Source of the DNA: Triops longicaudatus
Lineage: Eukaryota; Arthropoda; Branchiopoda; Notostraca; Triopsidae
Direction of reading: 5' to 3'
NCBI GenBank assembly: GCA_022885665.1
Contig: JAGQDJ010000135.1
Location: 1 to 64,000, forward strand
Length of the DNA stretch: 64,000 bases
Shown: in pieces, positions 10,311 to 20,800 of the stretch
How the letters are laid out: every line of letters starts with the position of its first letter
Position numbering within the stretch: position 1 is the first letter of the stretch
Translations under genes and position numbers: made by a program
Notes under the pieces: model-generated
Databases searched by the model: none
What the model was told of the DNA's origin: nothing
The model's input: only the letters and a program-made list of their open reading frames with translations

Positions 10311-11383
10311 AAAGTACCTTTCCTCTACCATTCATTGTCAAACCAGGTGCGCGAATTTTTAATTGCAGGTGTTAAATCGTGCTTGTTGGACTGAAGCCAG
10401 AGGCCATGGTATTGCAAGGTCCCATTGAACCCTTGCCTTATTCATGTTCTAAAAGTGCATTACATGTAGAATGAACGCATTTCGTCAAGATTACTTTGCA
10501 GGTCACTAACGCCATCGCGTGCTGTGGCGTCACGTGAGCAAACTTAGAGGCGCCTTCAAAAGGTAAACAGCCACACAAATCAATTCCCTGACTACCAAAG
10601 GAAGCAATAAAATTATTTGTTCCTGTAAAAAATTTCATTACAATCTAACGGTGTAGCTTTGAATCAAGGCTGAGTTACGCCGTTGGATCTAATGAATGAA
10701 CGAAAGGAGAAAAAGGAGGAGGCATTCATCCAAGCCCCCAAGTACCTTTCACAAGCGAAGGAGAAAAACTAAGGAAAATGCAAAAGATACAAATTCAGGT
10801 TTGATCTCATTCAAAGTTATTTCTATGATTAAGTATTTAAATACTCTAAGTGCAATAATAAATACTTGTATGCATTTTTACCTTTGTCGCTAATAACTCT
10901 ATTATAGTAACACGGGACGTCACTTGCTTTGTGTTCCTTTGACGCACAACGCCTCTAGCGGTGGATGTCGATTCTACCTGCTCACGCAACGTCAGCGCTT
11001 ACCAAATTCAAACGCCAAGTTCCTCTACGAGATAACATTCTCTATAGCAACCTTGGCATTTCATTATGTAAATGATATGGTTCTAATGCTGACCTTCAAT
11101 TACAGTACGCACTTGGAATCGATTCGTGGATTCTGAGTTAAATCATATGGGCATTTCACCATGACCGAAAGTATTTCTACTCAGGTGTTAACGTAGAGTC
11201 TCCGAAGCAATGTTTATCGATTCTTATGGGCAAGGAAAGTTCATGGTCCGAAGTTGCGAATTTGAAAACCAGTTTCGTTTACGGCAAAAAAGAACTATAA
11301 TTTGCCGAACGGGGATCGGGTCTTTTTGTGCTCGTAGATTTTCCTTTGACCTTCGAAGGATAAAGGTGAAAAGCCCTTGATGA
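10311..11383. other. 1.1 kb intergenic, nothing supported
   Basis: Only short frames without splice-site or homology support. It leads into the promoter of the next gene. Confidence 0.5.
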
Positions 11384-11391
11384 TATAAAAG
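11384..11391 (+). promoter_or_regulatory. TATA box of the 11483 gene
   Basis: TATAAAAG lies 99 bases upstream of the ATG at 11483. It is the same box as in the YYSPDD-family promoters, but the shared 25-bp element is absent here. Confidence 0.6.
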
Positions 11392-11482
11392 AGTGACTTG
11401 GAGTCAGCGCAACAGTATCACTTATTCGCTCGTGCAGACGTAAGATTTGCCAGACAGCCGCGTACAGAAGCGTTTACGCAAA

Positions 11483-12066
11483 ATGGTTAAGGTCTTATCT
11501 TACTGGGCATCATTGCAGCAGTTGTAATGGGTTCCGAACTTCCCAAGTCCGAAGATGCGATCCCTGTTCGTCAACAGCGTTTCGTAGGCTTAGCCCTAGC
11601 TGGTCTAGGCGTAGCAGCACTCAAACCTTTAGCTGCAGCAGCAACTGCCGCAGGAGTGGCACCTTTAATTTTAGCTACTTTACCTGGGAAAACTGGCAAC
11701 ACGGGAACTTCTAATGGAATCGTGGTGGTTGACGGTTCCTTCCCTCGAACGCCAGGATTTATCAACCCACTGCCAGGTTCCGCAATACAAACACCAGTTA
11801 GCGGTTTTTCGGGTCCCTTCATAACCGGCCGACAGAGTAAGTTCATCTTCCACTTTCCATTCAAAGTTGCATACTTTCTTCACAGTTTCGTACTTTTCGC
11901 AGATACAGCCAACGCTGCAAGTGTCGTTCAGCCTACCGTTGATCGAGGAGACACGTCCTTTTACGTACCAACCTACTACTACTACCCGCTACCGTATGCA
12001 TACGCGAACCCTACGTATGCTTATTACCCAGATTTTAGCCAGGGCTTTGTGGACGATAAATTCTAA
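11483..12066 (+). CDS. secreted Ala/Tyr-rich protein, signal peptide possibly frameshifted
   Basis: Exon 1 runs to 11836 (donor GTAAGT) and exon 2 is 11903-12066. From the in-frame ATG at 11527 the spliced product is about 157 aa: MGSELPKSEDAIPVRQQR, then an Ala/Gly/Leu-rich hydrophobic stretch, then a Tyr-rich C-terminus (PTYYYYPLPYAYANPTYAYY). Upstream, ATG at 11483 encodes MVKV. A perfect signal-peptide-like stretch LILLGIIAAVVMGSE is present but one base out of frame with that ATG. Either a base is missing near 11492-11495 (assembly error, polymorphism or a real null allele), or translation starts at 11527 without a signal. The 66-nt intron is a multiple of three with no stop, so retention would not break the frame. 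It is a paralogue of the 13428 gene (RQxR then hydrophobic Ala/Gly block). Confidence 0.65.
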
Positions 12067-13427
12067 GACATCAGTTCACCGAGGAACAGCAGATGACGTG
12101 TTCGATCTATGGTTTTGTTAACTTATTTACCACATTTCTTTATGAATGCAATTACGCGTAAATACAGCGGAAAATACCGAATCATTATTCGTCACCAACT
12201 TCGTATTCTGACTTTGCGGTTAAAAAGCAAAAATGGCATTATTTTGCCTACCTCTTTTAGCCATCTCTTCTTTGTGTGACACTATTTGTGTACTCCACTC
12301 GTTCTTGAGTGATGGCACCATGTATGGACACTACTTCCGTAATTGGAACACAAGACGATGTTAAGTTGCAATCGAAGAAAACCTAGGGCAGAGTCGAACT
12401 CAAATGTGGAAAGCCTGATGTATTTGGGCAAAAAGTTTCTCATACCCTGGTTAACCAGAAATTTGGTTCCGCATTTCTTTTTGCGTAAGAATGGTGTCTA
12501 AATGCTCACCATGCTGTTAGGTACGACTCTTAGTAAAAGCCATATAGGGCAACAAACTAGTTCTGTCAGTTGTGAACGACTTGTCCTCATGAACGACAGG
12601 GTTCTTTGGTCCCATCGGCAATTATATTCGAAGAAATTCCTGTGCCCAAACACAGAGCTACAAGTGTTCGTTAAAACGGAATTTTCCCGTATTTTTAGGT
12701 TCAAATTTCTAGAGCAATACCCGGCTAATTCTGCATTCCTTTGATTTTTCCCAGTTACAAGATAAATTACCATTTTAAAATATTCTTTTGGCACGTTGGT
12801 TATTTCTGTCCAGGCCTTTTATTATACTTTTTTAAAGCTCTGCTAATTTAGAGCCTTCGGGTATAAAAATAAAATATGAAACAAAGTCAAGAACCTTCGT
12901 GACTTCAGTTACGAAAAAGAACTTATTTTTACCGTCCTGTTCGGTCAAGTATTTTCCACCGAATCTTGAACCGGTTCAACAGGTTGGTCAGTCGGGGAGG
13001 AAGAAGTAACAGTTTACGGTTGTATACTACACCCGCTATGGATACCTCGACCTCTGCCTTCGACCATATTAGCCACTCACGTCAGCTATTGAACTGATGG
13101 CTACTATTTTTTTCTTCGGGAATCTGTCCAGGTTTCTTAGCCATGTATAGTCTGGCAGCATCTAGGGGCTTTCGCGAAGGGAGCCTCCACTAAAATGTTC
13201 CAACCGAGCTTGTTCTTTTTCTTTTTTTTCCGCTACTCCTGTGACCCATACCTGCTTAACCAGTTTCGCAATCTTACCATTTTTTTTTTCGAGTTCAAGG
13301 CGTAGCACTCGGGGGTTTATAAGGCTTCGCTATTCCGTCACGATGGCACTGAGTACTTTCGTGACTCTCTTACGATTAACACACAACGGAACAGACCTAC
13401 TCAAGTGGATAGTTCGAAAACTGAAAA
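12067..13427. other. 1.4 kb intergenic with the promoter of the next gene
   Basis: No supported gene. A TATAAG core (13318-13323) lies 105 bases upstream of the ATG at 13428. The rest is AT-rich with short frames. Confidence 0.5.
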
Positions 13428-14827
13428 ATGGCTTTTCGATTAGTGCTTCTGGCTGCAGTTGTGTTGGTTGGCACTTGCTCATATGGCATGCCACAGAATT
13501 TCAGTAAGATTTTTATACCGTCGTTGAGCACTTTATCTAATATATGGCATCAATTTAGACTTGAATCCTGAACAGTTCTACGAGGTGGAAGCGCGTTCCA
13601 GCAGTGTAGACGCTGAAGTTCCAGGTAAATACATAAGTTACACAAGCTATGTAAATTGAGAAAAAGTGGTGGCATTTACGGGCTGTGTGGAATGCAGGAA
13701 AACCCTTTTCTGACGAGTTGCAATTCATAAAAGGGCAATTCGCTACAATGTTGACTTGGCAATGGGGAAGATAGAGAAAAGCGAAATATAAAAAAATGCA
13801 TATGGCAAACCCCCCTTCGAACCCCCAACCCCCCCACCCCGAACCAAAATCCTGGTTACGGGCATGAATGCCGCCACTGATTCAGTATAAACGTCGAACA
13901 GGACAAAGTGTAAGAAAAGTCTTGATGCTAATGAACGTTTCTCCCTTTTCCACGTCAAATTTAGAACCAGCATTCCCCACAGAACAAGAGTCCGCCGAAG
14001 ATGACAGACAAGACCGCAAATTGAAACTGATCAAATTAGCCGCTTTGGGTAGCTTGGTTGGTCTGAAAGGACTTAGCGTATTGCCCGCCGCTGCTTTGGC
14101 AGGTAATTCCTTTTTATCAATACAGCAAAAAACTTCGATTTTGGTCAAAATATATCAGCCTGAACCCCGCTAATTTACATCGGAAATTAAAGCTAGATAA
14201 ATTTGCTTTTTCTTATGAAGTTAATTAAACTAAAAAAATGAAAAAAATCTGTAACTTTCTTATGGACTGAACCTACAAATTCTCGCTTTTATGATCACAG
14301 GTGGTGGTCTTGGAATCGCCGGCGGTATTGTCGCCAACGGTAACGCCAACAATGGCAATGGCCAATTGTTTTTGAGCCAGCCCCAGCAACCTGTTTCCGG
14401 AATTACTGGTGGATCCATTGTTTTTGGCTTGCCTAGTGTCTCGAAAGTGAACTCTCTTCCTGGCATCACTATCTCTGGAGACGCAGTCAACAATTTGCAA
14501 AACAATGTTGGAGTCTTGGGCCAAAGCCTTCTGAATTTGGGACCCAATGCTGCCGCTGTCGGTAACAGTGTCACCTACACGAAAGGCATTGGCGGATCCC
14601 TCAATCCTGGTAACGCTGGAATCATCCTCAACGCCAATGCGCGCGCCGGTGATGCTGCTCAAGAAGTTGCTGCTCAATCAGAAGCCGCTGCTGACTCCGC
14701 TGAGAAGCCCGCTCAACAGTTTTATTACGTTTCTGCCTTCCCCCAATATGTTCCCTACTCCTTCGCTTACTCCGCTCCAGCCTATCCCTACGCTTACCCC
14801 TTCGCCTATCCCTACTTTCCCCAATGA
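13428..14827 (+). CDS. secreted Gly/Ala-rich protein with Tyr/Pro tail, four exons
   Basis: Exons are 13428-13503, 13559-13624, 13965-14102 and 14301-14827, all with GT/AG borders, giving 268 aa. Signal peptide MAFRLVLLAAVVLVGTCSYG. An acidic segment (SVDAEVPEPAFPTEQESAED) leads to a dibasic-rich RQDRKLK. An Ala/Leu/Gly hydrophobic block follows (LAALGSLVGLKGLSVLPAAA), then a long Gly/Asn/Ala-rich region. The C-terminus is YPYAYPFAYPYFPQ. The architecture matches the 11483 gene, and the terminal PYAYP repeats recall the 6062 protein. This supports a tandemly arranged family of extracellular proteins. No enzyme motif is visible and the function is unknown. A polyadenylation signal is at 14899. 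Confidence 0.85.
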
Positions 14828-14898
14828 ATTGTTTCCTAATTTAATGGTTAGCTTTTGAACAACCTTTGTTTATTTATGCCTGCCTTGTTACGATGAGT

Positions 14899-14904
14899 AA
14901 TAAA
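14899..14904 (+). terminator. polyadenylation signal AATAAA
   Basis: Canonical hexamer about 70 bases after the stop codon at 14827. Confidence 0.6.
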
Positions 14905-15277
14905 ATTGAACACTCGTAATTCTCATAATTCTAATTTAATTAATGTCGCACAAGCAACATCGCATCTGTGGAAATTAAATGAGGCGCTTAAAAATGTCGA
15001 CTTCTCCTCTTCAACATGACCACACCTCCCAAAATGCAGCTTTCTCCACGTTTGTCTTCCGGACACTTTCCCCAGGTTAACAATCGGGCTAAACACTTAC
15101 GAACAGTAACACACAGTTAACCAAACAGGAAAAATCATCTCGATGAAACTCCGAAGGAGCCTTCTGAACGTGCGTCTTTTATTGTGATAGTAACTCTTTA
15201 GTTTCTTTTTATTTTCCCTACAAATATTGTGATTTTGACGCAAAGCCCTTTTTGGACAGTACAATTTTATTTCAGTC

Positions 15278-17481
15278 ATGTCAAGTATGGTGAAGTGTCT
15301 CTTCCTCGCATGTATACTGTTGCTCGTGGACAAGAAAAGTGCGTCCGCTATCGAATTTCCGCATCAAGCTCACGCAAGGAACAATGCAATTTTGTCTCCT
15401 GGGGTTGTCTTTCGAGACGATAGTCAACCACCGATTAATATTTCCCAGCCAATAATAGTAACATTCAGTCCCTCAAATCCAAGCCCAGCTCTCGCTTCTT
15501 CCCGACCTCCTCCGCGTGTTCGATTCCTAGACGAACTCTTACCATCTCCGCAAACTCAATCTGTTCTTCCCGATACGCTGTATGTTCAGGATTCTACACA
15601 GCCAACGGGTGAACAAAACTCGAAGTCACATGGGTTTCAGCCAAACAGTGGGCGTAATAGTGGTAAACATATTCCTGGTAGCCAACTAACCAACCGTCCT
15701 AATGTTCCTGACGCTACCGATTCGAAACTGCGTTCCGTTTTTGGCATCAATGTGAACGGCACCGTCGAGAAACAACTCGGTCTCGCAGCAACTGGTGAGA
15801 CTCCCTACGGAAGACAGCAAACGCAAGTAATAGATGCCAAGAATGAGGCCAGTAGCATAGTGGAAAGTATCTATGCCAACGACCGCTGGTCTTGGCCTCG
15901 TCAAGATCCACCTTCTACGTCTCGTGCACACCATGCAAGTGGATCTACGATTCCACCGCCCCAAGCAAAGCAACTTGTGTCCACTGAGCGCAATAATGCG
16001 ATCAATTTTGGTACTATCCCGAGCCTGCCAAAGGTCTTCTCCAAGCTGTCCCGCTGCCCTAAATTGTTCGCAGATGTAGATTTACTCTGTACAATTACGC
16101 CATCCAACTATCCCGTGGTAAGTAGTTCATGCCTTACTTTGAACTAGGAGGACTACAAATCTCAGTTTTTGACCCAGAAAAATAACAAGGTCTCGTATGC
16201 ACTATTTTTAGTCGTAATTCTAGTTACATCACACACAAAGAGAAGTAACTCTTTACCGTTGTGTGATTTGCAATCGTAGTTTAATAGTGATTCACCAAGT
16301 TACGACAGAAACGATAGGCCTGCAATTACTCAAGAAGCGAGAAAAACATGCACGAAAAACATGAAAACGAACAGGGGTGGCATGAAAAAAGAATACGAAT
16401 TGTTTTTGCCCTAATCTTCAAGAAAGGTTTCAGTTAAGCAAGCTAACGTAATTGATATCGCAATGTTGGATAATTTAAATGGCCATAATTATTCGCATAA
16501 ATCTGCGATAACAATAAACAAATTTTCACACCGGAGACGCCTAAAACCTTAATAAACGGATGTGAAGACTGTAACTGTAATGCAATAATATACTGCAATC
16601 TGACATTATCCATTCCGTTTCCTATTGAATTTTATAACAATGTGTTGTTTACAATTCGCTACTGATTCTTCCATCAATACTCTTAATTATAACCACAGAT
16701 TAGACATTATTCGAAAACTAGAAATTAAAGAATACGTAACAGCTTCTGACGACAGTTTCGATACCGAGGACAATTTTCTGCATAGACTTCCGTTCTATAT
16801 TTTAACACATGAAAACGTAAAAGTAACTTCCTTCCAATTTTTTTCTACGATATGAAGCCATACGCGTAAAATGTAAGTTTGAGATATCCTTGCTGTGAAA
16901 ATTAGGTTGTGTTACCACTAGAAAGTGTAACATAGTTTATTTGCCACATCTAATTAACACAAAAATAAAAGTAGTAGATTGTTTCGTTTAACAGTTTTTT
17001 TTTAAGAATACGTTCGTTAATTTTTCATAAGTCATTTCCATTTTCACTCTTAATTCCCGAAAAGCGTACTTCCTTACCTCTATACACGTGACTTTAAATG
17101 TCATCGATATTCGTGCTCATGGGAATGTTACTGAAAAAAAAAATTAGAACAAGAAACAAAGGAACCGGTGAATCTAACTTACTTTAATGCTCCCTATCTT
17201 CAAACACATTTAATTTGTCGATTTCCTAGGTTCTGTCATGGAAGAAACGAACATTTTCTGGAAATAACTCGACAGACCAAGAAATTCTGATTTCACATGG
17301 CAACGTGAAACGTACCCAAGATTTGAGATATTCCGTCCTCCCAACGGACTCTCCTTCCAATGCTGTGCTCAGAATCAAAGCACTGAAAAGCAACGACTGT
17401 GGCATTTACAAATGCGAAGCGCGGGATCGACAAGGAACTATCTTGGGATCGTCGGATGTTTTAGTGTTCATGTGTTTATAG
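15278..17481 (+). CDS. secreted protein with Pro/Ser-rich N-terminal half and one C-terminal Ig domain
   Basis: Exon 1 is 15278-16117 and exon 2 is 17230-17481, joined in phase 0 across a 1.1-kb intron, unusually long here; 363 aa. The start has a signal peptide (MVKCLFLACILLLVDKKSAS). Residues of about 45-260 are Pro/Ser/Gln/Asn-rich and probably disordered. The last 100 residues form an Ig fold: the first Cys in DLLCTI, the core Trp in VVLSWKK just after the junction, RYSVL, then the D-x-G-x-Y-x-C motif (NDCGIYKCEARD). Splicing brings the Cys and Trp to canonical spacing, which supports the model. There is no transmembrane or GPI segment after the Ig domain. It is probably an extracellular adhesion or ligand-type protein; I cannot name it. 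Confidence 0.75.
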
Positions 17482-17807
17482 TACCACCACGTTCATACCG
17501 AAAACTTTACATTCCATGCTCTCAGTAACTCGTTAACTCGTGTTCCATATTGCTACACTTTTAATTGCAGTTCCTCTAAATCCATTTTTCCAGAAACCCC
17601 GCGATGCAAAGGAAGAGAGAAGCGCACAGAAATGCACACAACATAAACAATGGTTATATAAAGTTCATCAAACATCTCGCACAAAGCAAAACAGAAAGAA
17701 TATATAATATATAATCATAGATGTTGGTGGGCATCACGGAAGAGACCAACATTATCATCCTTTACATAAACAATACGCCAAAAGGAAACTTGCCAAATTA
17801 ATTAGAT
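17482..17807. other. short convergent intergenic spacer
   Basis: 326 bases between the 3' ends of the Ig-domain gene (plus) and the AP-3 delta gene (minus). AT-rich with ATATAT runs; presumably the 3' UTRs of both genes. Confidence 0.5.
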
Positions 17808-20800
17808 TCAAACATCGCTGGTCAAAAGCGCTCGAATTTCTTCCGCCAAGCTTGAAAGCAGTAAACCATCATTGCTCTTCCCGTCACAACTAAGTCGATT
17901 GTTAGGCTGGACAAAAGAGAGTTGAACAAAACACAATTATTCAGCATATATATTTTATTTGGAAACTGATCTACTGACTTACCCCTGACTTGACAAGAAA
18001 ACAGAGATGTTGGCCTTTTAGTGACTGAGCATAAAACGATGCTGTCGACGCAACTTGTTCCACCAAGGTCAAACGTAATACAGAACTTAAACGCGTAATA
18101 ATCTATGTATGCAAATACAGTTAATATTTGATCAGACTTATTCTCATGATTCTTTTACTTCTGAAAAGTCTAACGTGACATTAGGCAGAGTCAGATTCGA
18201 CTTGCTTGTTAGATCATCTCCAGCTAGAAGCTCGGCGAATTCTTCTCTTGTGATACGATTTGCCGTAACAAACGTACTACACGGCAGTAGTAGCTTGAAA
18301 TCGAGCTTCTCTTGTGTGACACCTTCTTTGGTCTAAACAAAACATTGGTTTGTCTTCTTGATTTTTTTAATGGTATGGTTAACTTACCTGGACCATATAG
18401 GTCAGAGTCCCACGCAACTTTTGGGGCCTATTAATATCACTCAAAAGAAATACAAACTGGTTCTCAACAAAAGACATTGGGTTGAGTTGGAATGCTAGCT
18501 TAATACCACCTTGGCTGCCGGGCTAACGATAATAATGAAAAAAGAATTAGAAACGGTACCCTAAATCGCTTTCAAAAATTTACCGCTCGGATAAGTTCTA
18601 ACCCATCAGTGTCCATGACATTGAAGTCCAAGTCTTTCATCAAATCCGCAGTGCGGTTTAAAAAGCGAACGCCGAGCAGGAATTGATAAGGCTGATGAGG
18701 CGTTAATGCAGAACGGTAGGTCTAACAAAAAATACGGTTCGATAATTCTGCAAAAAGCACAGGTCTCATTTACCATTTGTAATGAACTACTTTCTCCCAA
18801 GAGTTGGCCCGAGTTTTGTTGCACATCTGAAGCTCTTTCACTTCGTTTACTTTCCCGTTCTGTCCTTTCTTCATGAGACGGCGTCGAAATACCCAAAGCT
18901 TCTTCGTATCCTTCTTTGCTATGCGGTAGGACTTTATGATGCTTCTTCTTTTTCTTCTCCTTCGTTTCTCCCTTGTCACGCTTTTTCGTCTTTTCTTTTG
19001 GAACTTTAGGAGTTTCCGGCAAAGATTCTTCCACGGAAAGCTTTTCCTCGGTAACACTGGATAACCACAGGTCGACATCGTTCTAAATAAAAAGATCTCA
19101 CATAGTTACAGAGATAAATACAACTATAAATTTAATTGTAGTATACTTACGTTGCCATTACTAACTGCCACAAGTTGCTTATCCTTTGCGGACTTGACCT
19201 TCTTTTTCTTCTTTTTCTCTTCACCGTCCTCTTTCGATTTTTTAGCTTTCTTCTCTTTTTTCTCTGGCACCTCGGGTTTAACTTGACTAATATCCGATAT
19301 TCTGTGTTGTCGGACAGGAAGCCTTTCTTCAAATTTCAATGGTCTAAATAAGGAATTCAAAAAATAAGCATAAAAAAGATCATTAGCCACAAAGTCGTAA
19401 ACATCTGTTATTACTCATCCAGGTTTATATTTAAAGCCCGATGTGGATCGTCATGAGGTCGACTGTCCTCTTCGCTGTCCGACGCACAAGCTCCTTCAGG
19501 CATTTCCAAGACTGCAACCACTTGGGGAACTTGTACCGGTTCTTCATCGTCCTCTTCTTCATTGTAAGTCACTTTCTTGCTCTTCTTCTTCTTGGATTTT
19601 CCATTCACTGACTTGCCTTTCCGTGCTTTTTCGGTGCTTAAGGCTGGCGAGTTATCAATGTACTTGTCCGATGAACGTCCTAAACCTAAACGTAACCGGG
19701 AGTTTTTTTCTTTATATTTCCTTTCTTTTGTTTTTCAAAAACTGACGCTTGTACCTGGAACATGTAACGGGATATCCAAATCTATCTGAGCAATAGGAGG
19801 GACATCTACGCTGCGATGATTTTGCTCAGAAGAGTACGATTTTTTCTGACCCCCTTTCAAATAGTGCGGGTTGTTGGCCTGTGCTAGCTTTCTTGCCTCT
19901 CGTCTCTGGTTTGAAAAAGTAGAGTTAACAATAAAAATACAAAAAAATACAGAAAAATACTTATAAAAATTAATAATAAAAAAAAACAAAACTGCATAAG
20001 AGATCGTATAGGAAATACGCATAGAAAAACAATTACGTTTTCTAATTCTTCTTCTGTCAACTCCACTTTGTTTTCTTCCTTGTACGAAGAATCAGTCTTC
20101 TTGTAGAATATCTCTGTGCCCTGCTGTTCTTCTTCGTCCGACGATTCCTCGGCAGGAGGCTCGTTGATCCAGGCATCCAAATCCAACCTAAACATTCAAG
20201 ACATTTAGATCAGAAACCGAGAAATTCGAACGATATATTGTACCCTTCAGGAATTGGCACTTTCTTCTGGGCCTTGGGAGCCACCGGGTTAAGGTCACCA
20301 GAAAACATGAGCTTGAAGTCTTCAACGACACTGTCATCCTCGTCAAGAACTTTGAGCGCGTATTTCAGCAACTGGGTCGCACTACTGGCACGATCTTGGA
20401 CTTCTAATTCCCCACTTTGCATAAACTGCGTTAAGCTCTCCAGCAACGTTTGACCAGTCTAAGGTATAACACTTCATAATGAGTTAGAATGGCGGGGTAG
20501 GGATTGTACCTTGCGAATTTCGGTTTTCGATAATTTGCTTGAGCCAAGCAAATGGCTGAACAACTTAAGAGCATTGTGCAACAAAACGGCTTGAATGTGA
20601 CCAGGTAAGTAGGTGATTCGCGGACGGGTCATGGCTTCCATGGCAGCTCGAGGATCTTTCAAGTAGCTGGAAAAAGCGAAACGAGTCATCTATTAATGCA
20701 CCTATTACACTAGTTTCAGTACAATCGTGGTAGCTAATTAAATTTAAGATTTAAAATGGTAAAAACAAAAAAAATAAAACTTCTATAAAACTTCTTCTGA

